Assembly: GCA_018417955.1 (NCBI GenBank)
Contig: JACTVC010000041.1
Coordinates: 124,001-188,000 of the forward strand
DNA: 64,000 nucleotides
Source: Laccaria trichodermophora
Taxonomy: Eukaryota > Basidiomycota > Agaricomycetes > Agaricales > Hydnangiaceae
Reading direction: 5' to 3'
Shown here: positions 1-10,984 of the stretch, one piece after another
Numbering within the stretch: position 1 is the stretch's first letter
Layout: every line of letters starts with the position of its first letter
Translations under genes and position numbers: made by a program
The notes under the pieces: model-generated
Seen by the model: the letters and a program-made list of their open reading frames with translations, nothing else
Told to the model about the DNA's origin: nothing
The model's database searches: none

Positions 1-99
1 TATGGAGAGATTTCCCAAGCCCTGACTGCGTAAATATGAAGAATTCACGGCGAGTTCATTTCTGATCTCGAGATCCATCCTTCCACCCCAGAGCACACA

Positions 100-560
100 C
101 CTTAACCAACCGCCTTGATGGATTGTGCACAACGAGGTGCACATCACGATGGATGATTGGAGTGGTCTTGTTTCTTTTACAAACGACTTGGGGTGCGCGG
201 AAGAGAAGGACGCGTCGCTTCAAGAACTTGAGGGATGGGTGGGATATCATTGACAACAGACTAGGAGGCCCCCCTCGGCGACGAAGGAAACGGAAGGACC
301 AATTTTATGGGTGCCTCCTCCGACGGCAGCAAGCTGTGAAGCAGAGATCGAATCTCTATGGCATTTTGCGATTAACGCCATAGGCCCTTGCCCCTTTGAC
401 GCTTGAAGGGACGACAGGGGACGACTCGAAAAGATGGGAGGTGCGAATTGTATTGCAATGGAAGAACGTGGGCGTATCCTGCTCAAACAGATATTCCGTC
501 AAATTTGCCAGTGGGCGCTCGTCGGAGAAAGAGTAGACCGAAAATGGAAAACACATTTTA
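100..560 (-). pseudogene. fragment (P1) of the RLPEGM/GYDADT-type gene
   Basis: The minus strand carries a decayed copy of the C-terminal part of the gene at 9766-10984. Shared pieces include the counterparts of 'QASKREGAASLIAQCRRDS' and of the Pro-rich tail. Reading frames are broken by indels and stops, and the 5' part with the GYDADT motif is missing. The first ~60 bases of the window also match the stretch at about 9676-9735, so the window opens inside a duplicated block. Seen directly by sequence comparison; no function is expected. Confidence 0.7.
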
Positions 561-854
561 GAAGTCTGCCTGCTTGTGGCGCTTATGAGCACACAGTTCC
601 CTTGGCTACCCTTGGCATTGCCCCAACTGAGCCCAACTGTCGTAATCACCTGGCACCGGTTGATAAATGTTCCTTGGAAAACCTCGGTCGAAAAACACGA
701 CCGTGTTCACAGCGATTCAAAATGCGCAAGCAGATAAGACGAGCAGGGGTTATCCAAATGAGTACCGGTACGTTCATTGTTCAAATATAGGCGCTGACCG
801 TCGAAATAAATACTTGGGCTACCAACGGATAGAATGAGGCATAGCTTGGAATTC

Positions 855-1240
855 GGACCGACATCGCTTGATAAGAAATAACGTTGTTGAAAAATTTCGA
901 CGTGGGCAGATACTATGCCGAGTCATGCAAGGGTCATGCCTGTTCAACCCAAATGAACATAAAGCACCTAAGCGGGATGTCCGATGATCGCGATGATTTG
1001 GCCAAAGGAGCGAATTCAAGATAAACTTGAGAGCAAAGAAATCCTGAAATCCCCATACATGGGCCTTTGGACCAGCAGGAGTAGTACTGTAACGATAGCC
1101 CCAATCGTAAGGTGGAGAACACCCCGATTTCACATAATAGCGCCTGGAGGCACATGCAGCGGATAACCATTCGGGAGCAATGCAGGGCTGGACGACGTTT
1201 GTGAGGGACTGAGCGGAAATGAAATCCCCGGCTCTGGAAG
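855..1240. repeat. Q module, copy 1
   Basis: This is a diverged repeat of about 400 bp also present near 5430-5880 and 7345-7745. Shared stretches include 'GAAATCCCCATAC' and 'GCGGATAACCATTCG'. Open frames on the minus strand are not conserved between copies, so coding is unlikely. It links the P fragment to the R gene in each duplicated block. Confidence 0.65.
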
Positions 1241-1787
1241 TTGGAACAGAGAGCCGAGATAGAGTCAAGATAGAGTGTTCCGTTGGAACGACAAGTCGCG
1301 ACCTCCGCCAACTGTTGTGCACTGTTATATCGGGTATGTTCCGAGTTTGGAACGTGACGCGTGACGCGTGACGTTGGCTGTGAGGCAACTGCGAGGAGCT
1401 GCGCAAGCGATTCAGAGCAACATGTAAAGTTGAGTGAAACACTTTGGATCATTTTTTCTAGTACATTATTTTTCGTGGTGCTGACCAGTATTGAGTCTTG
1501 ACTTAGTTGGAAATATTGAACTTTGAACAGAGTCGGGGACCAACGCTCGCGTTGCCTTCAATTAAGTTTTGCGTCGCCTTATAAGTTGAAATTACGCGGC
1601 AGTCAAATTTGGGACAAAGCTTGTGCTAAAATTAGCCAGCTCGCCAGGGTGCCCTCCCCTTGTGGCCTAGATGAGCACTGTGAGAAAGGAGGTTTCGTTT
1701 AAATCTACATTGTGGTGAGCAACTTCGCCCAAGTTCCAACTACCCCCTACTACCACATTCAAGCCCCCCCAATTACCGAAGCTTTCG

Positions 1788-2260
1788 ATGGATAAAGAAG
1801 TAGTATCCTCCAGTCCCCCTTCCAGACCACCCATTGTTATCAGCAATTTGGAGGTCGCCCTTGAAGGTGAGTTCTTAACCGCTCTACACTACTAACAAGA
1901 CTCCACTAAAAGCTTCACCGACTCTTGGCAGGTAAGTACCGACTTCAAGTTTACGGCACCCTCCTATCGAAATAATTTTTTATGCAGGCGGTCATGGGAG
2001 TAAAAAAGGTACGCATCCGATGCCCTGCCATAGCTATCACATCAAAGTAATTCATTAAATCCTCAACTTTCGCGCTTGAAGGTAGCGCCCTGGCATATGG
2101 AATATTCATCGACGACAAGAGCACAGTTAAATTGGAGGGGAACAATAATATTGACATCAATGGGATTGAAGAGTCTTATGGGGTAGCCGTGAAAGGCGCC
2201 AGCAACGTCGAGATGAAAGCTACTACAACGATCCGCATCGGCACTAGTGAGGGGCAATGA
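1788..2260 (+). CDS. small repeat-family gene R1
   Basis: Unknown small protein of about 90 residues, first of four tandem paralogues. Exons are 1788-1866, a 21-nt microexon 1988-2008 and 2082-2260. The last exon encodes a glycine-punctuated pattern ('YGIFIDDKSTVKLEG', 'ESYGVAVKGASNVEM') that looks like stacked short beta-strands. The start ATG follows a block (GAAGCTTTCG) conserved upstream of R1-R3. The N-terminal half differs from R2 and R3 and is Ser/Pro-rich. The first intron contains an internal CAG|GTAAGT junction at 1931/1932 and may be removed in two steps. No signal peptide or membrane segment is seen. Function unknown; the splice model is inferred from agreement between copies. Confidence 0.6.
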
Positions 2261-4471
2261 TACTTCTTGATCCATTCATACAGGAAGAAACGTGAGTCCA
2301 AACAGTAACCTCAACAATATTCTAACCTGGTATCCGTCTCATAGATATATAAAATCATCTGCATTCCTCTTCGTGAATACTAGGCATGTAATAGATATGA
2401 ATCTCACTGCAGCTCGGAACCTTATAAGTTTCAATTCAAGCCAACAACTTGAATCAGAAATCAACCCTTTTCTTTTTCTCGTAGATATTTCGATCACGAA
2501 TTTCTGTTTGTCTCAGAAGGTGGAAATCAATGGGATGGTCTTGTTCAAGTTTTGTTTCTGGCGGCGAATATGAGCTTCCGTTTCAAATTGATGGCACTTT
2601 ATTTGGCTCAGTCAACACCCATATCGCAACCGGTGTCCCCTGCACGCCACTGCACCTAGCGGCGTCACTTGGCAGAGTGGTGGATGTTGTGAATGTTCTA
2701 TCAGAACAAGAGAATATCGAGGTTGTGCAGTATCGATGGTATGTATGTCGTTCTTCTCATCTGGATCAATTCAATCCGAGTCGCGTCTACCAGAACCACC
2801 CTCGCCTCCACTGTTCGACTCTCCGCAGATATCATTCGTTGACTTGTCCTACCTTGACAACGACACTCTAATCCGCATGCCGGAAGGGACTTCCGATTGA
2901 TCGAGCTGGCAGTTCGTGCTAGGGTAATGTACGTTCATTTCCCTTGTTGAAACTTGATGCTCACACTAACAAACTTCCAGTCGCAAACCATCATAAAACC
3001 CTTGCCTCCAACCCCACACTACCATCTGACAACTGGCGTTTTATCACGTGAGTCGCTTTAGCTTAATCAACTGAGTTGCTAATTACCGACAACAAGAAGA
3101 CGAGAGCATCGTAGCTGCGGCTCGACCTCCATGAAGACTAGTCACTAACTCAGAAAAGGTAACAAGATTGAAGTCCTTTCCTCCCTTTCGCGAGTATACC
3201 ACTTCCACATAAAATGGTATCTGCGAGCTAATCCTCGAGTCCGAATCGACTTATCTGCACAAATGTTAGGCATTGAAGAATGAACAAAGGTCGTAGAAAA
3301 AGCTCAGGACACAGCCTTAGCTGAGCGGCAAGCCTTCTAATCTTTCCGCTTGAAAAATATACTAATATATCGAATGCGTCTGTTCTTCTCAAGGCGAAAG
3401 TTTTGGTCTTGATTTTGATTTGACTGCTAGATAGTGCATTGCTGAAGTTCGAACCAAGTTCGCATCTCGCGGGTGTTTCTCTGCGGTACCTCAAGTGGAT
3501 ATATCTGGAGGAAACTCTCGATTTCGGTTCACTCGCAAGGTCGAGTTATGGGTTTTAGAATGGCGACTGGTGTTAATTTACAGCGATTGCATCTTCTGCC
3601 ATCCTAAAGTGGGGCAGGGTTCCTTTCTTCGGATCCCTCCGCAACAACAGCAGCCCCAGAGCCACCCCTCATCATCACTTTTTGATCACGCCCTTGGCCC
3701 TCAGCCACGTCACAAACACAAAACAAATATTCAACAGCGAGAAAGCAGAGCGACGACAGTTGGGCTAACGCTATAACTTGGCAATCTCTCTCGTTAAGCG
3801 ATGTCTTTGGGTCCGGGGACACTATGAGAGGGAGATGGGAGGCAGAGGAAGCTGTGGTGCCACCTTCTTTCCGGCCATGTCTACTGACGCAGGGGCGAAC
3901 TGGATCAGAGGACAGTACGTGCGGAACTGTCTGGCCTATCGTCACTCTGAATGTTGGAACGTGCAGCACATCTTTGTCAGTTCTTCTTTTTCTTGAGAAT
4001 ATCTTGTGGCGGCGTTGACTATCCACCCAGCTCTGCTCCGAACATAACCTCAGCCTCGCACTTCATTCTTTGGATGACGGATAATGAATTTCGGCTTACC
4101 GCCAAGTCTTATGTTTTCAGACTTGATCGTGAGTTCATTTCGTCTGCCCGAGTATTGTTTTGACTTTGTTGAATCCATTTTTTTTGCAGCAAATGGACCC
4201 CCTGCATCTGAAACGTCGACAGGTCCCCCTCCTACAGTGGAAACTTACATACCTACGTCAGCAGCAGCCCCGCCCTCTTCTTCTTCCTCACAATATTCTT
4301 CCCCCTCGTCCAAGGCATCGCAAACCCACAAGGGAACCACTCCGAATGCAGATCCTCAGATATCACAGGACTCAAACCCTGAACCAGACATCATAGCCTC
4401 CCGCCAACCACCCCCCGTTGCAGCCAATGCAGCTCCCCTCTCTGTAGTTTCCACGATCATCGTCACGAATT
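2261..4471 (+). other. gene-poor stretch with a possible ankyrin-like exon remnant
   Basis: Mostly without a defensible gene. Around 2630-2745 a plus-strand reading gives 'TPLHLAASLGRV' followed by 'DVVNVLSEQ', close to one ankyrin repeat, and ends near a GTATGT donor-like site. Short intron-like pieces (GT..AG) follow to about 3160, but no complete model can be assembled. Positions 4183-4470 are open, Ser/Pro-rich and of low complexity. The ankyrin reading rests on one repeat and is weak. Confidence 0.3.
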
Positions 4472-5242
4472 ATGGCTCTCACGCACAAGCAAAAGCTGAA
4501 AGCTGCCTCTGTGAACGCCAATCTCTATCCAAGTGGGGTGCAACAGCTTCAATTCGGCGGAGTAAGTCGGCCGAGCATTGAACGTGCTCTCACGAAACGA
4601 GCTAGGCTATGAATTCAGGGACGATGGCGTGCAGCACGTGCAAACTCGTGTATTGTTCGAAAGTGCGTAATTTGCCTCCTGATTGGTCGTCGTTTGACCT
4701 GTGTGTCAACGCTTGTCAGACAACCCATTGGCACTGGCATAAAACGGTATCTCTCGGCGCCTATGTCCCGTGTTGTATACAATCCGCTTCAATTTTTAGA
4801 CTGCAAGAACGCCCTGCGTTCCACAGATTGGCGGCCTAGCTGAACTGTTGAACAGCGTTTATCTTCGCCTATGGAGGGAGATTGGCTAGCCATAATTGGT
4901 CAGCTCTCTCGCTAGGCATTTTGTTGTCGGCTAATTGCTCCGCCTATCTCATGATGGCCTTCTAATTCCACTTTGTAGATGGGGCAACACTCCCACCGTG
5001 GATGCAATTAACCTTCCCAACAACAAGAACGATGTGACGAAAGATTTTTCCCTGGCATTCATTGGTGCGTATTTCGGACATTCATTCATCACGAGGCTGA
5101 AGTCGTGCTTCAGCGTCTGAAGATCCTCGGCACGTCGTGCGCATTGTCCCCCGTCCAACTACTTTGGGAACTTTGAAATCCTATTGAACGACCACAACGT
5201 CCAATCGTTTGTCGCAATATCGGCATACCCCTTATCCTAACC
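4472..5242 (+). pseudogene. MYND zinc-finger protein of DUF4470-like type, truncated and frameshifted
   Basis: The start ATG at 4472 opens 'MALTHKQKLKAASVNANLYP'. After an intron come the MYND pieces 'ACSTCKLVYCSK' and 'ACQTTHWHWHK', then 'DCKNALRSTDWRPS', the order normally seen in agaric MYND/DUF4470 proteins. Downstream exons read 'WGNTPTVDAINLP' and 'RHVVRIV', as expected after the finger. Decay is visible: between YCSK and ACQ lies an intron-like 48-nt stretch beginning GTGCGT but ending AAC instead of AG. A one-base shift at the C-run near 5147-5152 is needed to join RHVVRIV to 'PPSNYFGNFEILLNDHN', and the frame then ends far short of the several hundred residues usual for the family. 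Family identity is good; non-functionality is inferred. Confidence 0.72.
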
Positions 5243-5429
5243 ACACCGGACACGACTATGGCGGACGATATCCCCTACACTTCTGGTATTCGGTGTCCAT
5301 GCCTGTGAAGTATTATATCACAATTTCCGCAATCATAACCATACTGATGAAAGGTGACTGGGGTAAATTTCAGATGTGAAACGACGCACAAGTCAATTTA
5401 ATAGACCTTGGATCTCAGACCGACATTGT

Positions 5430-5880
5430 TGTTATCGAAAACTTTCGACGCCCCATAGCACCTACAGACCGGAACGATATCCGCATGGAAAATGATCGAT
5501 AAATGAGCATCTCAGGCTGGGCAGATGTCCCAGGTCATGGCCTCGTATTCAATCCGATTGGAGATAAAACTGCTTGGTGGGATGCCCGATAATCGCGGTG
5601 ATTTGGTCAAAGGTCGAATCCGAAATGAACTTGAGAGAGAAACTTTCTGAAATCCCCATACGTAAGGCTGCTGGGTCTCCGAATAACAATAGCCCTTTCC
5701 CAAGCGTAAGCGGCCAAACACCCTGATTCCACAACGAAGGAAAGGAAAAAGACCTTGATACTGGAGCAGGAAACGCTAGGAAGTACTTCCTGGAGACATA
5801 TGGAGCGGATAACCATTCGAGAGCAACGCAGTCATGGGAGACTGGACGCTCGTGTGAGGTGACTGAGCGCCGTGAGCGGA
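5430..5880. repeat. Q module, copy 2
   Basis: Second diverged copy of the ~400 bp module described at 855-1240. It leads directly into the promoter of R2. No conserved reading frame was found. The rest of 5243-6077 holds no gene that can be supported. Confidence 0.65.
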
Positions 5881-6077
5881 GATGAAATGTCACGTGATCA
5901 ATTTGGGATACATCCAAGCAACTTCGGAATCGTGGCCCATCCACGTCAAATCCACGTTCCACATTGTGGCCTTGAGGGTCGTGAGAAAGGGAGGTTTGGT
6001 TCAAATTTACATTGAGGTGAGCACCTTCGCACAACTACCCCCTACCACATTCAACCCCCCGATATCTGAAGCTTTCG

Positions 6078-6609
6078 ATGGGTAATGAAGTATCCACCCT
6101 ATCGTCCAATCTCCAGATGCTTGCCAATGCTCGAAATGTCAACATTGCAGAAGAAAGTACTTTGAATGCAGTGGGAGGCAGTGTTTACAACGTATCCATC
6201 GATACTGTCCATAATTTGGAGCCCGCCCTTGACCGTGAGATCTTAATCGCTCTACACGGTTAAACAGTATTCATTCGGATCGGCTGTTGGCAGGTAAGTA
6301 CCGACTTCAAGTTTATGGTACCCTCCTATTGAAATGATTGTCATGCAGATGGTAATATAAGGAACAAAGGTTGGTAATTATATCGCATCAAACCAATTCA
6401 TAAAATTCTCAACTTCCGCGCTTGAAGGTACTAGCGCGTATGGAATATTCGTCGACGACAAGAGCACGGTTCAATTTGAGGGGAAGAATGCGATCGATAT
6501 CGCCGGGTTTGACGAGTCTTACGGGATAGCCGTGAAAGGCGGCAGCAAGGTCGGTATGGGAGCTAGAAGTACTACGACGATCCGCATCGACGGAAATCTT
6601 GTTACCTAG
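6078..6609 (+). CDS. small repeat-family gene R2
   Basis: Unknown protein of about 110 residues; best-preserved member of the R family. Exon 1 (6078-6234) encodes 'NARNVNIAEESTLNAVGG' followed by 'VYNVSIDTVHNLEPAL', resembling the N-terminal 'N-x-I-x2-T-x3-V-G-G-x2-Y-N' signature common in agaric hypothetical proteins. A 21-nt microexon (6349-6369) and exon 3 (6428-6609) follow; exon 3 reads 'SAYGIFVDDKSTVQFEG' and 'IAVKGGSKVGMG'. Exon joints keep frame. The first intron holds the CAG|GTAAGT junction at 6293/6294. The upstream sequence (GCTTTCG before ATG) is shared with R1 and R3. Function unknown. Confidence 0.65.
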
Positions 6610-7059
6610 GAAGACATGTGAGTCCAAACAGTAACCTCAAAAACATTCTTACCTAGTATCCGTCTCACAGATATATAGAATCATCATTCCCTTCACTTCC
6701 CTTCACATGCATGTAATATTGTAACAACCGGATGTGAATATCACTGAGCAGCTCGGAATCTTAGTAAGTTCGAGCCAACAACTTCAAAAATTAGAAATCG
6801 GAGAGGTATTTCGGCCCGGTCGCGGTCTTTACGAGGCAGGAACCAATTAGAAGATTTTCTTTCCGACGATGCGACTGTTGGCCAAATGAAGTTTACATAC
6901 ATAAGTCAACGCTTACAACGATTCATGGTACGTCTGACCCTTCAGTTATGCACATATTCAATGGCTGATGTGGTGGCTTTATACAGGTGTGGATATATGT
7001 CGCTCTCGCAACTCCTTATTGCTCTGACTCAGTCTCGATTCCCGAGGAATTAAACATTG

Positions 7060-7290
7060 AACGGAGTAAGGGACGACCCGGAAAGGTGGGAGGTGCGAAT
7101 TGTACTGGGATGGAAGAACGTGAGGGTACCCTGGTCGAACAGATCCTCCATCAAATTTGGATGACGGGGGTGAAGATGTACTTATATTTTCCAGCCTTTT
7201 GGAGGCCATTTGGGACCGTGACAGACCCTGCACCGACTACGGGGAGGCGTTGCCATCGCTACAGGCTGAGTTTGGGCTGTGGAGTAGATT
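7060..7290 (-). pseudogene. fragment (P3) of the RLPEGM/GYDADT-type gene
   Basis: Minus-strand relic matching roughly 10065-10345 of the intact gene, with shared blocks such as 'GGGAGGTGCG' and 'TCCATCAAATTTGG'. It has several indels and no frame longer than a few dozen codons. It runs straight into Q copy 3. The interval 6610-7059 otherwise shows only R2 downstream sequence and no gene. Confidence 0.65.
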
Positions 7291-7344
7291 TCAGGTGTGG
7301 AATGACGCACAAGCCTATTCAGAAGACCTTGCATCGTCTGATAA

Positions 7345-7745
7345 GTTGTTGAAATTTTTAAACGCCCCCTGAGCACTGAGAGAGGGAACGATGAATGAGT
7401 ATCCCAGCCTGGGCAGAAATCCCAAATGCCTCGTATTTAATTGACCCAAGAACATCGGCGTGGGATTGTCCGATAACCACGACAATTTGGCCAAAGAACG
7501 GCGGTGCCCGCGTCCTTAGGAAGCGATAAAGCGAATTCGAACTAAAGCTTGAGAGAGCTTCAGAGAAAGATGATCCCGAAATCCCCGTGGGCATTCGTAC
7601 CGGCAGGACTGTAACAATATATCCCTTTCCCAAGCGTAAGGTGCCAAACACCCTGATTCCACGACGAAGGAAAAGACATGAAAATTAGGAAATAGCACCT
7701 GGAGAACCGAGCAACTTATCAGTCAGGGACTGAGCTGAGATGAAA
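7345..7745. repeat. Q module, copy 3
   Basis: Third diverged copy of the module at 855-1240 and 5430-5880, placed between P3 and R3. The P-Q-R order here repeats the order at the start of the window and supports duplication of a block rather than of single genes. Confidence 0.65.
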
Positions 7746-7883
7746 TAACAATATTATCAAATTTGGGACACGTCATGCCCGGGCCGAGAGAAAGGGACGG
7801 TTTGTTTAAGTCGACGTTGAGGTGAGCACCTTCGAACAATTACCGCCTGCCACGTTCCAGTCCCCCGATTCCCAAAGCTTTCG

Positions 7884-8343
7884 ATGGGTGATGAAGCATC
7901 CTCCAGTCTACAGATACTTCCAAATTCTCGAAATGTCAACATGACAGACGAAAGTACTTTGAACGCAGTGGGAGGCAGTATTTACAACGTCTCCGTTACT
8001 GTCCATAATTTGGAGCCAGCCCTTGACGGTGAGATCTAAATCGCTCTAATGTTAATAACATTCATTCGGATCGGCTTTTGGCAGGTAAGCACCTACTTCC
8101 ACTTTACGGTAACCCCCCGGTAATCATCGCATCAAAGCAATTCATTAGACTTCCGCGCTTGAAGGTAGCGCATATGGAATATTCGTCGACGGCGAGAGCA
8201 CAGTTCAACTTGGGGGGAAGAGTGAGATTGACATTGTTGGGTTTGACGAGTCTTATGGGATAGCCATGAAAGGCGGCAGCAAGATCAATATAAGAACTGG
8301 AAGTGATACAAAGATCCGCATCGACGGAAATCCCGTTCGCTAG
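7884..8343 (+). CDS. small repeat-family gene R3, microexon deleted
   Basis: Unknown protein of about 105 residues. Exon 1 from ATG 7884 encodes 'NSRNVNMTDESTLNAVGG' and ends LEPALD. The last exon from about 8166 encodes 'SAYGIFVDGESTVQLGG' and 'YGIAMKGGSKINI', stopping at TAG 8341-8343. The 21-nt microexon of R1, R2 and R4 is absent through a deletion in the intron region. Because it is seven codons long, the frame survives its loss. The internal CAG|GTAAG junction (8084/8085) is kept even though the microexon is gone. Function unknown. Confidence 0.55.
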
Positions 8344-8880
8344 GAAGACATGTGAGTCCAAACAGCAACTTCAAAAACATTCTAACATACCCGTCTCAAG
8401 GGGGCCCGAGGACCTTAAAATTCACACAGGGTTGGTAAAATTTCAAGCCTTCTTTCTTGAAGCAGATATGTCGGACGAGAAAGGCAATTGCAAGCATTTT
8501 TGCAAAATATATATTTGAATGAAGCTCAGCATTTGTCTCAATGAATTCGGTTCTGATTCTTCCGCGTCAGGTGAAAGGGGTTCTCAATGAGGTTTCTCTG
8601 GTCATACAAGTGTGCTTGTCAATTCTATAAAATTTTCAGCCACTTAGGAGTAACTGTCACATCATCAAGGGGATATGTTGCAGAGCGCCGCCGACGCCGC
8701 ATCCTGATTGAGACACGGCGCTTGTCAGTTGCGCTTGGGCTGCAGATCAAAAAGACAACAGAAGGTCATGACAACTCTGCCTTGTATCAACTCGTCAACG
8801 ACCGGCACATCAAGGGCCATGGGAAAGGGAGGTTTCGTTTATAAATTGAGTGGAGCACCTTCGCACCAGCACTAACTCCC
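8344..8880. other. no gene recognised
   Basis: Contains the R3 downstream tail (8344-8400), unremarkable sequence, and from about 8815 the conserved leader of the R block (GGGAAAGGGAGGTTTCGTTT). Short open frames here have no support. Confidence 0.5.
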
Positions 8881-9476
8881 GAAGCTTTCGAAGAACTTCA
8901 ATTATCCTCCAGTCTATCCGACTCCATGCTTTCAAATTCTCGAATCCGAGTCCAGATACTTTCGAATTCTGGAAATCTCAGTATTGCAGACGAATGTACT
9001 TTGCGTGCAGTGGGAGGCATGATCTGCAACGTACCCGTTGTTATAACTGTCGACAATTTGGAGCTCGCCCTTGAAAGTGAGTTCTTAACCGCTCTACACG
9101 ATTGACAAGACTCCACTAAAAGCTTCATCGACTCTTGGCAGGTAAGTACCGACTTCAAGTTTACGATGACCTCCCACTGAAATAATTGTCATGTAGGTGG
9201 TAATACGAGCAGCAAAGGTATGCATCCGGTGCCCCGGGATTTATTCCATCAAAGCATGCCCAATTCATTAAAATACCACCTTTCGCGCCTGAAGGTACTA
9301 GCGCATATGGAATATTCATCGACGGCGAGAGCACAGTTCAATTTGAGGGGAAGAATGAGATTGACATTGCTGGGTTTGTCGAGTCTTGTGGGATAGCCGT
9401 AAAAGGCGGCAGCAAGGTCAATATGGGAGCTGAAAGCACTACGAATATCCGGATCACCAGAAATCCCGTTAGCTAG
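8881..9476 (+). pseudogene. small repeat-family gene R4, original start codon lost
   Basis: Fourth R copy. The position of the family start reads GCTTTCGAAGAAC instead of GCTTTCGATGGG, so the usual ATG is gone. An in-frame ATG at 8926 could still open a shorter product ('MLSNSRIRVQILSNSGNLSI'). The exon-1 donor is altered from GAAG|GTGAGT to GAAA|GTGAGT. The 21-nt microexon (about 9198-9218) and the last exon ('SAYGIFIDGESTVQFEG', stop TAG 9474-9476) are intact, and the CAG|GTAAGT junction is at 9141/9142. It could be a pseudogene or a start-shifted gene; expression data would decide. Confidence 0.5.
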
Positions 9477-9765
9477 GAAGACATGTGAGTCAAAACAGTA
9501 ACTTCTAAAATATTCTAACTTGGTATCCGTCTCATAGACATACAGAATGATCTGCATTCCCTTCACTTGGCTTCACAGGCATGTAATAGTATAAAAATTG
9601 GATATGAATTTTCCCTGTGCAGGCCGGAACCGTAAATACAATCCATGATTGAAACCGAGATAATTATACATGTGATATGGAGAGAAATTCCCAAAAGTCC
9701 TGACTGCATGTATATGAAGAATTCACACATCCTAACCAAACGGATTGCGCCTCATGAGCCGTACA

Positions 9766-10984
9766 TTACGAAGATGCCGATGAACGATTAGAGTTGCCTT
9801 GAACGGGCTTCCGTTTCTTTTTCAGACGACTTGGTGTCCGGGGACGAGGAGGAGGCGTCGTTTCAGGAGCTCGAGGAATGGATGGGATATTGATAACGGA
9901 CGAGGAGGGCCCTCCCTTCGGCGACGAAGGAAACGGAAGGACCGGTTTTATGGGCGCCTCCTCCGACGGCAACCAGCTCTGAGGTGAGGCAGGCTCGTCT
10001 GGAATGGAATCCCTGCGGCATTGCGCAATCAACGATGCAGCCCCTTCCCTCTTCGACGCCTGACACGACGACTCGGGAAGATGGGAGGTGCGGATCGTAC
10101 TTGGATGGAAGAATGTGAGGGTATCCTGGTCGAAGAGATACTCCATCAAATTTGGGCGCTCGTCGGATGACGATGGGATGCTTAGGGCGAGGATGTATAT
10201 TCTCCAGCCCTTTGGTGGCCATTCGTGACCGTGGTCTACCTGAGAGACTGACTCTGCCTCCAATACAGGCGTCACCGCGGGTATTGGCTTTTCCATTGCT
10301 ACAGGCTGATCTTGGAATGTGGGATAGATTTCAGATGTGGGGCCCGGATGGCTCGGGGCTGATGCTTGGCTGTAGACTGAAGCTTGACTGATGACAGATG
10401 CTTTGTGGCCAATAGTTACGGGAGGAGGAGTAGGCATCTCCGGGATGGGACTTGGGATCCTGATGTCTTTCGATCGTCCAGACAATGTACGGGAACGTGC
10501 TGACATCGGTGGAGGTGTAGGTGAACTGGTTTCTTTTGTTGTCGGCCTACCTCTTGGGAAAGACTTCGGAAGGGTTGTTTGAGAGCGCTTGAGAGGAGGG
10601 GGGCGAGGAGCCTGAGGGGTGTTTGTCATGCTGCGCCTTGCAGGTGGGTTGTCTGGAGGCAGATCAGTGGTAGAGGTCTTCCGTCTGTAGCGCGCTTGGA
10701 CATCATCAGAGAGACTCAAGACGATACCAAAGAGGGGTTGTACCATTGTTTTCACGACCACTGTAGTATCGTCTTACGGGCAGCAAGAGACCGTATTCTG
10801 CTCCAGGGGCACTTTCATAAACCCTGCCGTCTTGGTCGCTGTAGTAATACTGAGCAGTATCCGCGTCGTAACCAATCCGGAACATGCCCTCTGGCAATCT
10901 AGTGTCCTGACGATCGCTATTAAGACAGTAATCATTCTGAAGATTGAGCTCACTCACCCCATAGGGATCAGCGAAGCGTCCCAT
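9766..10984 (-). CDS. agaric-type conserved protein with RLPEGM..GYDADT motif and Pro/Ser-rich tail
   Basis: Protein of about 350 residues and unknown function. Exon 1 encodes MGRFADPYG, then a 60-nt intron. Exon 2 gives 'RLPEGMFRIGYDADTAQYYY' followed by SDQDGRVYES and GAEYG, a short aromatic/acidic module I recognise from basidiomycete hypothetical proteins, often at the N-terminus of long low-complexity proteins. The intron after LLPV has an uncertain acceptor (GAAG|ACC near 10683 keeps frame). The rest is Pro/Ser/Thr-rich and basic, ending 'RTPSRLKKKRKPVQ', with a possible nuclear signal in KKKRK. No signal peptide is seen. It is the only intact P copy; fragments lie at 100-560 and 7060-7290. 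It is divergent from MRPS29 across about 670 bp. Confidence 0.65.

Noticed and set aside
819..1452. Long minus-strand frames of about 170-200 codons at the left end
   Set aside because: They fall on Q module copy 1 and are not preserved in copies 2 and 3, which carry indels that break them.
3604..4026. 140-codon minus-strand frame
   Set aside because: No family resemblance, no intron support, and codon content like non-coding DNA.
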